Assembly (NCBI GenBank): GCA_963576475.1
Contig: OY754972.1
Coordinates: 8,299,062-8,363,061 of the forward strand
DNA length: 64,000 nt
Reading direction: 5' to 3'
Source of the DNA: Molanna angustata
Lineage: Eukaryota > Arthropoda > Insecta > Trichoptera > Molannidae
Part shown: positions 1 to 9,257 of the stretch, one piece after another
Position numbering within the stretch: position 1 is the stretch's first letter
Layout: each line of letters begins with the position of its first letter
Program-made: the position numbers and the translations under genes
The notes under the pieces: model-generated
Told to the model about the DNA's origin: nothing
What the model saw: only the letters and a program-made list of their open reading frames with translations
The model's database searches: none

Positions 1-38
1 TTTTGATTCCGCTTGTTGACCAGACTTGCCCCCCCCCC
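1..38. mobile_element. Terminal piece of a MITE cut by the window edge
   Basis: The segment ending in CCAGACTTGCCCC matches the right terminal repeat of the MITE at 11944-12123, including the preceding TTTTGATT and GTTGACCAGA-like stretch. Only the last few dozen bases of this copy lie in the window. A run of C follows the terminus, as it also does at the other copy. Family membership rests on this short match alone. Confidence 0.5.
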
Positions 39-448
39 ATGTTTAATTTAGTACCTACTGCAGAATAAAGATCTTATTTTGCAGAATGTACTACGGGCAA
101 TAACGATCTCACATTCTTTTACTTCCGTATCTGGGTCCGAAGACTGCCCAGTTATTTAAATCGGTCTTCCATCTCCAGCTCCAAGCCGTAGTATCATGTT
201 AGAGAAATGTCAAATATATAAAATGTCATTCATCCTATAAAATAATTAAAAATAATATTATACGACAAATTTTATATATCCACAGAGATGAAACGGGAAA
301 CCAAAACCAATATTTCAATAGAAGGCTTTATAAGAAAGTTTCATTGTATTCGATTGATGGCGACGATGTTCTTAAGCTAATTTCAAACAATGTTTTGTCA
401 CCTTATTAAGTACGTGTAACTAAAGTATTTTCAAATTTGATTTTATTG
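39..448. other. AT-rich non-coding DNA, nothing recognised
   Basis: I see no coding pattern, RNA gene or clear repeat between the MITE end and the first family A repeat. Confidence 0.5.
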
Positions 449-600
449 GGGGAATAATTAAAAAGGCATTATCGCTTAAAGTGATCACGCAAATAAGCCG
501 ATGGCAGGTCGAAAGCCTTGTAGGTGTATGATCTTGCGGTTCTCCTCTACAAATGTATATTCCCATTTCGTTTGTATGGAGATTTTAATATCTATAGACA
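449..600 (+). repeat. Interspersed repeat family A, diverged copy
   Basis: The order of blocks matches the better copies at 55490-55690 and 59250-59410: a GGCAT...AAAGTGATCACG block, then a GCCGATGGCAGGTCG block, then AAGCC-TTGTAGGTG, then a GGTTCTCCTCTA and CATTTCGTTTGTATGGAGAT end. It is the most degraded of the six copies in the window. No coding capacity is visible. Function and class are unknown; fold-back forms exist at 15102-15349 and 19155-19343. Confidence 0.6.
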
Positions 601-1419
601 AAAAACAAAGTCGGGTTAGGTACCTACACCATTTATTATTACTCAAGAACGGCTGGACCAGTTAGAATGATCTCTTATTTAATGGATTCGTCTCCGCCCC
701 GAATATCAGAATAACTACTCAAATATTGGAAAACTTAACGGACAAAAATATTGAACTATTGAACTTAATATATTTTCGTATTCATTTTATTGCGTTAGTA
801 AAATACTAAATTATAAATAGTAATATGGAATTGTTAAAAGACATACTTGGTGGTATTTTGGACAATTTTAAAATTGTAAATTTCGAAGGAGACAAGGATA
901 ATTACCAATGTAAAATTCGGTGCTCTATTCCTGACAATAACTAATAGGTAATTATGACGCAAGGTAGGTATGATTATTTCATTGAAAATTCATGAGTACC
1001 AATCTCATACAAACAAAAATTGTCTTAACGAATTTTTATGATATAATGGTAGATTTGTGTAGATTAATCTATTAAAAACAAAAACCATCATACACTAAAA
1101 TGCCTCTAACACAGCCTCTAACAAATGCCTCTAACTTGTAACGCTCAATCAATACGCTGGTAAAATTTATAAACCTGTGTGCGATTGAAAGACGCGTGCC
1201 TTGAATTGAACACGTATTAGCAGTAACAGTTTGCGTTGCTAAACCGTGTGCATTCGGAGGACACGTGCCTTGAATTCAACACGAGTTTTTAAGTGCATTA
1301 GCGCAACAAACTAGTAATTCGTGTGGCAGTACTTGCCTCCTAATCAACACGGAAAGGTAAGTACGCCACCGGGACAGCTTGTTTCTCATAAAATCATAAA
1401 AAATATGAGCTTTCAAAAT
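601..1419. other. AT-rich non-coding flank of the PLE insertion
   Basis: No gene is recognised. The only structure I see is the set of short repeats at 1177-1352, listed separately. Confidence 0.5.
1177..1352. repeat. Three spaced degenerate repeats (GTGTG...GTGCCTTGAAT...AACACG)
   Basis: Units begin at 1177, 1246 and 1321. The first two share GTGTGC, GTGCCTTGAATT and CAACACG or GAACACG; the third keeps GTGTG, TGCCTCCTAAT and CAACACGG. Each unit starts with GTGTG and ends with AACACG, so each can form a weak hairpin. Spacing is about 70-75 bp. This is either a decayed tandem repeat or part of an unrecognised element. Confidence 0.45.
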
Positions 1420-1430
1420 AATATATTTAT
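1420..1430. repeat. Left copy of an 11-bp target-site duplication
   Basis: AATATATTTAT directly abuts the outer 3' end of the minus-strand PLE copy and is repeated exactly at 8733-8743, on the other side of the composite insertion. Confidence 0.8.
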
Positions 1431-1513
1431 TAAGTAAATAAAATTTTTAAATAAAAATTTTGGTAACAAAAAACTTTGTTTCTTCCACTTCACATTTATA
1501 TTTGATGAAACGT

Positions 1514-1540
1514 TTTCGAACTGTACTAGTTCATCTTCAG
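1514..1540 (-). ncRNA. Hammerhead-ribozyme-like motif, 3' part of the minus full PLE copy
   Basis: On the minus strand: CTGAAGA, an extra T, stem GAACT with loop AGTAC and stem AGTTC, then GAAA and ACGTTTCATC. This follows the hammerhead core order (CUGANGA, stem II, GAAA, short stem III). It has one extra base before stem II and no good CGTC cleavage arm. PLEs are known to carry hammerhead motifs; this one looks degenerate. Confidence 0.45.
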
Positions 1541-1575
1541 CATCTGAAATGTGACTGATTCTACTGTGCGTGTTG

Positions 1576-4266
1576 TCATCTTCCATTGGCAAGTGTGGGC
1601 GGGTTGAGTATGGCGGGGGTAATTAACTGGTGGGGGTGAGCGGTAGCGAGCGGTGTAGGTTTGTGTTTCGTTTGGTTCTTAATAATATTCAATATTGGTG
1701 AATTTACTGGAGGAATCTGAATATTTATTAAATTGGGGTTATTTTTTCTTTTATTTATTTCCAGGGCTTCTAAAATATCGAGTTTTTTCCCTTTCTTTTC
1801 AATATGGAGTACTTCGACATCTTTTATATTAAACTTGTGTCCGTTATCTCTGCAATGCTCTGCCATTTCTGAGTTAGAGGTGATGTTCTTAATTGCTTTT
1901 TTATGCTCATCTACCCTGTCTTTAATTCTTCTCCCGCTTTGTCCTATGTAAAAAATATCACAATCCTCACAGTTAACTTTATATACTCCGCTGTTGTCAA
2001 ATTTATCTATCTTGGATTTATTATTGAAGATGTGTTTTTTAATACTATTGTTGGTGTAAAGTGCCGGTTTAAATGGTTTGTTTTTACATTTGTTGATGAT
2101 TTCTTCTGTTAATTTTCCTACGTATAATATTCTTCTCCATGGTTTATCCTGTATTTTTGAATCTTCTTTCTTGTGTTCTTTTTTGTAAATATATGTTTGT
2201 AGAAGGTGTTGTGTTTCTTTTTTCTTTATCATTCTTCTGATTGTTTTCTCGTGGTATCCATTATTTTTTGCTATGTTTATTATTGTATTTACTTCTGTTG
2301 TATAGTTGATTTCGTCTAATGGAATTGATACAAGTCTGTGGATCATAGAATTAAATGCAGCCATTTTATGTGCTCTCGGGTGGTATGAATTGGAATTTAT
2401 TATTGTGTCTGTGTATGTATCTTTTCTATAGATTTTGAAATTGAATTTATTTTGTTGTATTATCACTGTTGTATCTAAAAAGTTTAATTCATTTTTAATC
2501 CCAATTTCTTTTGTGAATTGTATTTTCTCGTTTTGTTTGTTGAATAACTTTAGCAAATTTTCTAATTGTCTGTTGGATCCGGTGAAAGTAAAAAATATGT
2601 CATCCACGTATCTGTTATAATTATTTATTGATTTTATTAATGGGTTTTGTGAAGACAGGATATTATTTTCAAATTGGTCCATAAATATGTCTGCTAGTAA
2701 GGGTGATAAAGGATTACCCATGGGTAGGCCACTTGTTTGAGTGTAGTATTCGTTGTTAAAACAAAAATAGTTTTGATTTATACATATTTTTATGATTTCG
2801 TACACTTCTTGGCCTATTTCAATGTCAATGCAATTTGAGGTAATGATGTTTTTAATATAGTTCAGTGACTCGTCTATTGGTACATTTGTGAAAAGACTCT
2901 TTACGTCAAACGACACAAGAGTACAGTTTTTGGGAGGCACACTGTTATTCAATTTATTGCAAAATTCTATAGTATTTTTTATTGAAAATTTAGGTTTGAA
3001 TCTGGTAATGTTAATAAAATAGTTATTTATAAATTTTGCCAATTTATAGGCTGGTGCATCCACATATGAAACGACTGGTCTAACTGGTTTGTTCTCTTTG
3101 TGGATTTTCATTAATCCATAGAGTTGCGGTGTTTTTGGGTTCATTATTCTTAATGACTGTTTTGTTCTGTTATCAATAACTTTACTGCATTTCTTTATTA
3201 TTTCTGTTATTTTATTTTGGTATTTTAAAGTTGGGTTTTCACTCAATTTTTGGAATGTTTCATTGTCACTTATAATGCTGTTCATTTTATCTATATAATC
3301 TTTCTTGCTTATTATTACAATGGAATTCCCTTTGTCGGCTTTTGTGCACATTATATCTTTCTCTTGCATTATCTTTACAAATTCTTTTATTGTTTTATGG
3401 TCATTGTTATCTGGTTGGTAATGCTTATTGTTTGTACTGTTATGTTTTTGTATGATTTTGGCACAATTATGTTTGTTGAATTCATCTAGAGACATTTCAC
3501 AATCTATTAGTAGGTGATTTATATTATTCTTGTTACTTAAGGGGTTTATATTGAATTTAAATCCTTTTTCGAGTAATTTAATAAATTTTGTATCTATATT
3601 TTCATCTGTGAGATTAATTACGCGTTTGTAGAATTTTTTTGTTGTTGTTGTGAGTGTTTTAGATTTGTTTCTGGATTCGGTTGTTTGAATAAGTTGGTTT
3701 AGTTTTTTCTTCTTTTCACTTGCTTTTTTGCTTACTATTTCATAAATTTTATCTTCTATTAAATCCCATTCCACTTGGTGAAGTTGTGATGGTATTATAG
3801 TATGAAGAAAATGTATATACACTTTTAAATTATTTTGAATTCTGTAGAAGTTTTGTATTTCACTTTTTATCCAACATTTTTGACCAGCTTTTTTTGCTTT
3901 AGTTGCGGTATATGAGTTATTTTTACACTTTAACACTGTATACTTTGGAAATACGTTATTTTTTAAACACTCTTTATTGAAATATATTTTTAAGGACAAC
4001 ATCCTATCTTTCAGTCTCAAATTTAACAACTTTTTCACTTTGAATGCCGTACAGGCTGATAATAATTCGTTGAAATTATTTTTATTAACACTGTGGAAAT
4101 CCATAATAATTAAGTAAATAAAATTTTTAAATAAAAATTTTGGTAACAAAAAACTTTGTTTCTTCCACTTCACATTTATATTTGATGAAACGTTTTCGAA
4201 CTGTACTAGTTCATCTTCAGCATCTGAAATGTGACTGATTCTACTGTGCGTGTTGTCATCTTCCAT
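1576..4266 (-). CDS. Penelope-like element polyprotein: reverse transcriptase + GIY-YIG endonuclease, intact frame
   Basis: An uninterrupted frame of about 896 codons from ATG at 4266. It would copy element RNA into DNA and nick the target. The reverse transcriptase core lies at about residues 380-610: LYGLMKIHK near 383, SFDVKSLFTNVP near 452 (motif A Asp), SGLPMGNPLSPLLADIFM near 512, and the catalytic YVDD at 553-556. The C-terminal GIY-YIG domain is at about 758-840: GVYKV, FYIGQSGRR and the late Glu in ALEI. The Cys pair 766/769 and His 804/810 fit the CCHH finger of Penelope-type endonucleases. The first ~54 residues are encoded by the 3' end of the truncated upstream copy. A later Met (MDFHSVNK, at the copy start) is the alternative start, giving about 842 aa. 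Relative to the plus copy it lacks four codons (near 3705). All key residues are present, so activity is possible but unproven. Confidence 0.93.
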   Translation of the reverse strand: MEDDNTHSRISHISDAEDELVQFENVSSNINVKWKKQSFLLPKFLFKNFIYLIIMDFHSVNKNNFNELLSACTAFKVKKLLNLRLKDRMLSLKIYFNKECLKNNVFPKYTVLKCKNNSYTATKAKKAGQKCWIKSEIQNFYRIQNNLKVYIHFLHTIIPSQLHQVEWDLIEDKIYEIVSKKASEKKKKLNQLIQTTESRNKSKTLTTTTKKFYKRVINLTDENIDTKFIKLLEKGFKFNINPLSNKNNINHLLIDCEMSLDEFNKHNCAKIIQKHNSTNNKHYQPDNNDHKTIKEFVKIMQEKDIMCTKADKGNSIVIISKKDYIDKMNSIISDNETFQKLSENPTLKYQNKITEIIKKCSKVIDNRTKQSLRIMNPKTPQLYGLMKIHKENKPVRPVVSYVDAPAYKLAKFINNYFINITRFKPKFSIKNTIEFCNKLNNSVPPKNCTLVSFDVKSLFTNVPIDESLNYIKNIITSNCIDIEIGQEVYEIIKICINQNYFCFNNEYYTQTSGLPMGNPLSPLLADIFMDQFENNILSSQNPLIKSINNYNRYVDDIFFTFTGSNRQLENLLKLFNKQNEKIQFTKEIGIKNELNFLDTTVIIQQNKFNFKIYRKDTYTDTIINSNSYHPRAHKMAAFNSMIHRLVSIPLDEINYTTEVNTIINIAKNNGYHEKTIRRMIKKKETQHLLQTYIYKKEHKKEDSKIQDKPWRRILYVGKLTEEIINKCKNKPFKPALYTNNSIKKHIFNNKSKIDKFDNSGVYKVNCEDCDIFYIGQSGRRIKDRVDEHKKAIKNITSNSEMAEHCRDNGHKFNIKDVEVLHIEKKGKKLDILEALEINKRKNNPNLINIQIPPVNSPILNIIKNQTKHKPTPLATAHPHQLITPAILNPPTLANGR
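4194..4220 (-). ncRNA. Hammerhead-ribozyme-like motif, minus truncated PLE copy
   Basis: Same sequence as the motif at 1514-1540. Here it sits just inside the start of the 896-codon frame, so it would lie in the 5' region of a transcript of the full copy. Confidence 0.45.
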
Positions 4267-4687
4267 TGGCAAGTGTGGGCGGGTTGATTATGGCGGGGGT
4301 AATTAACTGGTGGGGGTGAGCGGTAGCGAGCGGTGTAGGTTTGTGTTTCGTTTGGTTCTTAATAATATTCAATATTGGTGAATTTACTGGAGGAATCTGA
4401 ATATTTATTAAATTGGGGTTATTTTTTCTTTTATTTATTTCCAGGGCTTCTAAAATATCGAGTTTTTTCCCTTTCTTTTCAATATGGAGTACTTCGACAT
4501 CTTTTATATTAAACTTGTGTCCGTTATCTCTGCAATGCTCTGCCATTTCTGAGTTAGAGGTGATGTTCTTAATTGCTTTTTTATGCTCATCTACCCTGTC
4601 TTTAATTCTTCTCCCGCTTTGTCCTATGTAAAAAATATCACAATCCTCACAGTTAACTTTATATACTCCGCTGTTGTCAAATTTATC
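4256..4687 (-). pseudogene. Truncated PLE frame, GIY-YIG endonuclease end only
   Basis: The remnant reads from KFDNSGVYKVNC to the PPTLANGR terminus and lacks the whole reverse transcriptase. Its stop overlaps the start of the downstream frame: AATGGAAGATGA contains both the ATG of the next frame and this TGA, in different frames. The readable frame continues a few codons past the inversion junction at 4687 into plus-oriented sequence; those codons are not native. Confidence 0.85.
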
Positions 4688-5850
4688 AAACAAGTGGCCT
4701 ACCCATGGGTAATCCTTTATCACCCTTACTAGCAGACATATTTATGGACCAATTTGAAAATAATATCCTGTCTTCACAAAACCCATTAATAAAATCAATA
4801 AATAATTATAACAGATACGTGGATGACATATTTTGTACTTTCACCGGATCCAACAGACAATTAGAAAATTTGCTAAAGTTATTCAACAAACAAAACGAGA
4901 AAATACAATTCACAAAAGAAATTGGGATTAAAAATGAATTAAACTTTTTAGATACAACAGTGATAATACAACAAAATAAATTCAATTTCAAAATCTATAG
5001 AAAAGATACATACACAGACACAATAATAAATTCCAATTCATACCACCCGAGAGCACATAAAATGGCTGCATTTAATTCTATGATCCACAGACTTGTATCA
5101 ATTCCATTAGACGAAATCAACTATACAACAGAAGTAAATACAATAATAAACATAGCAAAAAATAATGGATACCACGAGAAAACAATCAGAAGAATGATAA
5201 AGAAAAAAGAAACACAACACCTTCTACAAACATATATTTACAAAAAAGAACACAAGAAAGAAGATTCAAAAATACAGGATAAACCATGGAGAAGAATATT
5301 ATACGTAGGAAAATTAACAGAAGAAATCATCAACAAATGTAAAAACAAACCATTTAAACCGGCACTTTACACCAACAATAGTATTAAAAAACACATCTTC
5401 AATAATAAATCCAAGATAGATAAATTTGACAACAGCGGAGTATATAAAGTTAACTGTGAGGATTGTGATATTTTTTACATAGGACAAAGCGGGAGAAGAA
5501 TTAAAGACAGGGTAGATGAGCATAAAAAAGCAATTAAGAACATCACCTCTAACTCAGAAATGGCAGAGCATTGCAGAGATAACGGACACAAGTTTAATAT
5601 AAAAGATGTCGAAGTACTCCATATTGAAAAGAAAGGGAAAAAACTCGATATTTTAGAAGCCCTGGAAATAAATAAAAGAAAAAATAACCCCAATTTAATA
5701 AATATTCAGATTCCTCCAGTAAATTCACCAATATTGAATATTATTAAGAACCAAACGAAACACAAACCTACACCGCTCGCTACCGCTCACCCCCACCAGT
5801 TAATTACCCCCGCCATACTCAACCCGCCCACACTTGCCAATGGAAGATGA
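4686..5850 (+). pseudogene. 5'-truncated PLE frame: RT motif B to GIY-YIG end
   Basis: Begins at the inversion junction just before SGLPMGNP of the reverse transcriptase. It stays open to the PPTLANGR stop at 5850; the first ATG is at 4705 and gives 381 aa. It keeps the YVDD catalytic box (with FC where the full copies have FF just after it) and a complete GIY-YIG domain with CCHH residues. It lacks the N-terminal region and motif A, so it cannot encode an active polymerase. It is the pseudo-LTR of the plus full copy, and its 3' part carries the start of the next frame. Confidence 0.88.
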
Positions 5851-8543
5851 CAACACGCACAGTAGAATCAGTCACATTTCAGATGCTGAAGATGAACTAG
5901 TACAGTTCGAAAACGTTTCATCAAATATAAATGTGAAGTGGAAGAAACAAAGTTTTTTGTTACCAAAATTTTTATTTAAAAATTTTATTTACTTAATTAT
6001 TATGGATTTCCACAGTGTTAATAAAAATAATTTCAACGAATTATTATCAGCCTGTACGGCATTCAAAGTGAAAAAGTTGTTAAATTTGAGACTGAAAGAT
6101 AGGATGTTGTCCTTAAAAATATATTTCAATAAAGAGTGTTTAAAAAATAACGTATTTCCAAAGTATACAGTGTTAAAGTGTAAAAATAACTCATATACCG
6201 CAACTAAAGCAAAAAAAGCTGGTCAAAAATGTTGGATAAAAAGTGAAATACAAAACTTCTACAGAATTCAAAATAATTTAAAAGTGTATATACATTTTCT
6301 TCATACTATAATACCATCACAACTTCACCAAGTGGAATGGGATTTAATAGAAGATAAAATTTATGAAATAGTAAGCAAAAAAGCAAGTGAAAAGAAGAAA
6401 ATACTAGACAAAAAACTAAACCAACTTATTCAAACAACCGAATCCAGAAACAAATCTAAAACACTCACAACAACAACAAAAAAATTCTACAAACGCGTAA
6501 TTAATCTCACAGATGAAAATATAGATACAAAATTTATTAAATTACTCGAAAAAGGATTTAAATTCAATATAAACCCCTTAAGTAACAAGAATAATATAAA
6601 TCACCTACTAATAGATTGTGAAATGTCTCTAGATGAATTCAACAAACATAATTTGTGCCAAAATCATACAAAAACATAACAGTACAAACAATAAGCATTA
6701 CCAACCAGATAACAATGACCATAAAACAATAAAAGAATTTGTAAAGATAATGCAAGAGAAAGATATAATGTGCACAAAAGCCGACAAAGGGAATTCCATT
6801 GTAATAATAAGCAAGAAAGATTATATAGATAAAATGAACAGCATTATAAGTGACAATGAAACATTCCAAAAATTGAGTGAAAACCCAACTTTAAAATACC
6901 AAAATAAAATAACAGAAATAATAAAGAAATGCAGTAAAGTTATTGATAACAGAACAAAACAGTCATTAAGAATAATGAACCCAAAAACACCGCAACTCTA
7001 TGGATTAATGAAAATCCACAAAGAGAACAAACCAGTTAGACCAGTCGTTTCATATGTGGATGCACCAGCCTATAAATTGGCAAAATTTATAAATAACTAT
7101 TTTATTAACATTACCAGATTCAAACCTAAATTTTCAATAAAAAATACTATAGAATTTTGCAATAAATTGAATAACAGTGTGCCTCCCAAAAACTGTACTC
7201 TTGTGTCGTTTGACGTAAAGAGTCTTTTCACAAATGTACCAATAGACGAGTCACTGAACTATATTAAAAACATCATTACCTCAAATTGCATTGACATTGA
7301 AATAGGCCAAGAAGTGTACGAAATCATAAAAATATGTATAAATCAAAACTATTTTTGTTTTAACAACGAATACTACACTCAAACAAGTGGCCTACCCATG
7401 GGTAATCCTTTATCACCCTTACTAGCAGACATATTTATGGACCAATTTGAAAATAATATCCTGTCTTCACAAAACCCATTAATAAAATCAATAAATAATT
7501 ATAACAGATACGTGGATGACATATTTTTTACTTTCACCGGATCCAACAGACAATTAGAAAATTTGCTAAAGTTATTCAACAAACAAAACGAGAAAATACA
7601 ATTCACAAAAGAAATTGGGATTAAAAATGAATTAAACTTTTTAGATACAACAGTGATAATACAACAAAATAAATTCAATTTCAAAATCTATAGAAAAGAT
7701 ACATACACAGACACAATAATAAATTCCAATTCATACCACCCGAGAGCACATAAAATGGCTGCATTTAATTCTATGATCCACAGACTTGTATCAATTCCAT
7801 TAGACGAAATCAACTATACAACAGAAGTAAATACAATAATAAACATAGCAAAAAATAATGGATACCACGAGAAAACAATCAGAAGAATGATAAAGAAAAA
7901 AGAAACACAACACCTTCTACAAACATATATTTACAAAAAAGAACACAAGAAAGAAGATTCAAAAATACAGGATAAACCATGGAGAAGAATATTATACGTA
8001 GGAAAATTAACAGAAGAAATCATCAACAAATGTAAAAACAAACCATTTAAACCGGCACTTTACACCAACAATAGTATTAAAAAACACATCTTCAATAATA
8101 AATCCAAGATAGATAAATTTGACAACAGCGGAGTATATAAAGTTAACTGTGAGGATTGTGATATTTTTTACATAGGACAAAGCGGGAGAAGAATTAAAGA
8201 CAGGGTAGATGAGCATAAAAAAGCAATTAAGAACATCACCTCTAACTCAGAAATGGCAGAGCATTGCAGAGATAACGGACACAAGTTTAATATAAAAGAT
8301 GTCGAAGTACTCCATATTGAAAAGAAAGGGAAAAAACTCGATATTTTAGAAGCCCTGGAAATAAATAAAAGAAAAAATAACCCCAATTTAATAAATATTC
8401 AGATTCCTCCAGTAAATTCACCAATATTGAATATTATTAAGAACCAAACGAAACACAAACCTACACCGCTCGCTACCGCTCACCCCCACCAGTTAATTAC
8501 CCCCGCCATACTCAACCCGCCCACACTTGCCAATGGAAGATGA
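5840..8543 (+). pseudogene. Penelope-like polyprotein with a single frameshift
   Basis: Starts at ATG 5840, in the 3' part of the truncated upstream copy (one base before that copy's final codons), and ends at TGA 8541-8543. It is nearly identical to the intact minus copy. One extra T in the run at 6652-6654 shifts the frame after DEFNKHN, so residues up to about 275 and the rest (6633-8543, RT plus GIY-YIG) are in different frames. It retains the ILDK codons missing from the minus copy, showing that the two are separate alleles of the element and not a fresh mirror duplication of one. Motif A, SGLPMGNP, YVDD, GVYKV and FYIGQ are intact downstream of the shift. Confidence 0.9.
5886..5912 (+). 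ncRNA. Hammerhead-ribozyme-like motif, plus truncated PLE copy
   Basis: CTGAAGA at 5886-5892, T, stem 5894-5898 with 5904-5908, then GAAA at 5909-5912. It lies 46 bases downstream of the plus frame's ATG. Degenerate relative to the hammerhead consensus. Confidence 0.45.
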
Positions 8544-8578
8544 CAACACGCACAGTAGAATCAGTCACATTTCAGATG

Positions 8579-8605
8579 CTGAAGATGAACTAGTACAGTT
8601 CGAAA
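8579..8605 (+). ncRNA. Hammerhead-ribozyme-like motif, 3' part of the plus full PLE copy
   Basis: Identical to the motif at 5886-5912, located between the stop codon (8543) and the copy end (8688). Confidence 0.45.
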
Positions 8606-8688
8606 ACGTTTCATCAAATATAAATGTGAAGTGGAAGAAACAAAGTTTTTTGTTACCAAAATTTTTATTTAAAAATTTTATTTACTTA

Positions 8689-8732
8689 ATTATTATGGAT
8701 TTCCACAGTGTTAATAAAAATAATTTCAACGA
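8689..8732 (+). mobile_element. 44-nt start of a third PLE copy (end extension)
   Basis: Repeats the first 44 nt of the full copy (ATTATTATGG...) directly after the 3' end of the plus copy, then stops at the right target-site duplication. Penelope in Drosophila virilis has a comparable short extension. It shows that the template was a tandem or circular read-through RNA. Confidence 0.8.
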
Positions 8733-8743
8733 AATATATTTAT
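8733..8743. repeat. Right copy of the 11-bp target-site duplication
   Basis: AATATATTTAT, identical to 1420-1430. Confidence 0.8.
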
Positions 8744-9257
8744 GTACAGGGTGATTGAGCATATCTAAATGAACTCATCTTGACGGAGATGCAAGATGGA
8801 TTCTGCGAAAGGAAATGTTAATTTACTTCGCTGTAAACTCAATTATACTGTAGCGCTATCGTGGAACGAGATGATGTATATTTTACATTATTATTTATTC
8901 TGTATGAAGCTAAATCCTTTGTAGCCGATTCCAATCTGTCATACAATTAGGGCGCACTCTCGCATATCCACGGAAAACAATTTGCTGTAAGCCAATAATG
9001 CGCCTTTCGGGGGGGAAACTTAATCAATGCTCATACATATCAAGAAATATAATTGCAATATAATGCTCATTTCCATGTTAATACTGTGTTATAATGTGGA
9101 AAATTTACTGCCGTTATATAACTCATATATAACGTATATTCATAAAACAATATCTGAATTTACTAAGTCGAAAGTGCAACACTATCCATCCCTATCCATA
9201 ATACAGAATTTCTCAACTCTTCGTTCGAAGTACAATCAGCAAGATTATGAATTAGTC
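8744..9257. other. Non-coding DNA, nothing recognised
   Basis: No gene or clear repeat is seen between the PLE block and the next inverted-repeat element. Confidence 0.5.

Larger units (their letters stand above)
4111..4687 (-). mobile_element. 5'-truncated PLE copy (pseudo-LTR of the minus copy)
   Basis: A 577-bp piece covering the GIY-YIG end of the frame and the 3' tail, joined head-to-tail to the start of the full minus copy at 4110/4111. It is almost identical to 1431-2007. One visible private difference is TTGATT instead of TTGAGT at about 4286. By analogy with Penelope it may supply promoter and 5' leader for the full copy. Confidence 0.9.
1431..8732. mobile_element. Composite inverted Penelope-like element insertion
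   Basis: Five joined pieces of one Penelope-like element: full copy, minus strand (1431-4110); 5'-truncated copy, minus (4111-4687); 5'-truncated copy, plus (4686-5995); full copy, plus (5996-8688); and a 44-nt start of a further copy, plus (8689-8732). The truncated copy upstream of each full copy is the 'pseudo-LTR' arrangement known for PLEs, and the short extension at one end is also known for Penelope. Copies are nearly identical, so the insertion is young. The block is bounded by an 11-bp direct repeat, which points to one integration event. The head-to-head junction shares only TC between the two partners. Confidence 0.9.

Noticed and set aside
1733..1951. Short plus-strand frames repeated across the PLE block (also 4413, 2435, 8168 and others)
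   Set aside because: They are antisense shadows of the PLE coding strand, conserved only because the copies are nearly identical.
5834..5839. TTG start giving MPMEDD for the PLE frames
   Set aside because: In a eukaryote the first ATG (5840 plus, 4266 minus) is the sensible start.
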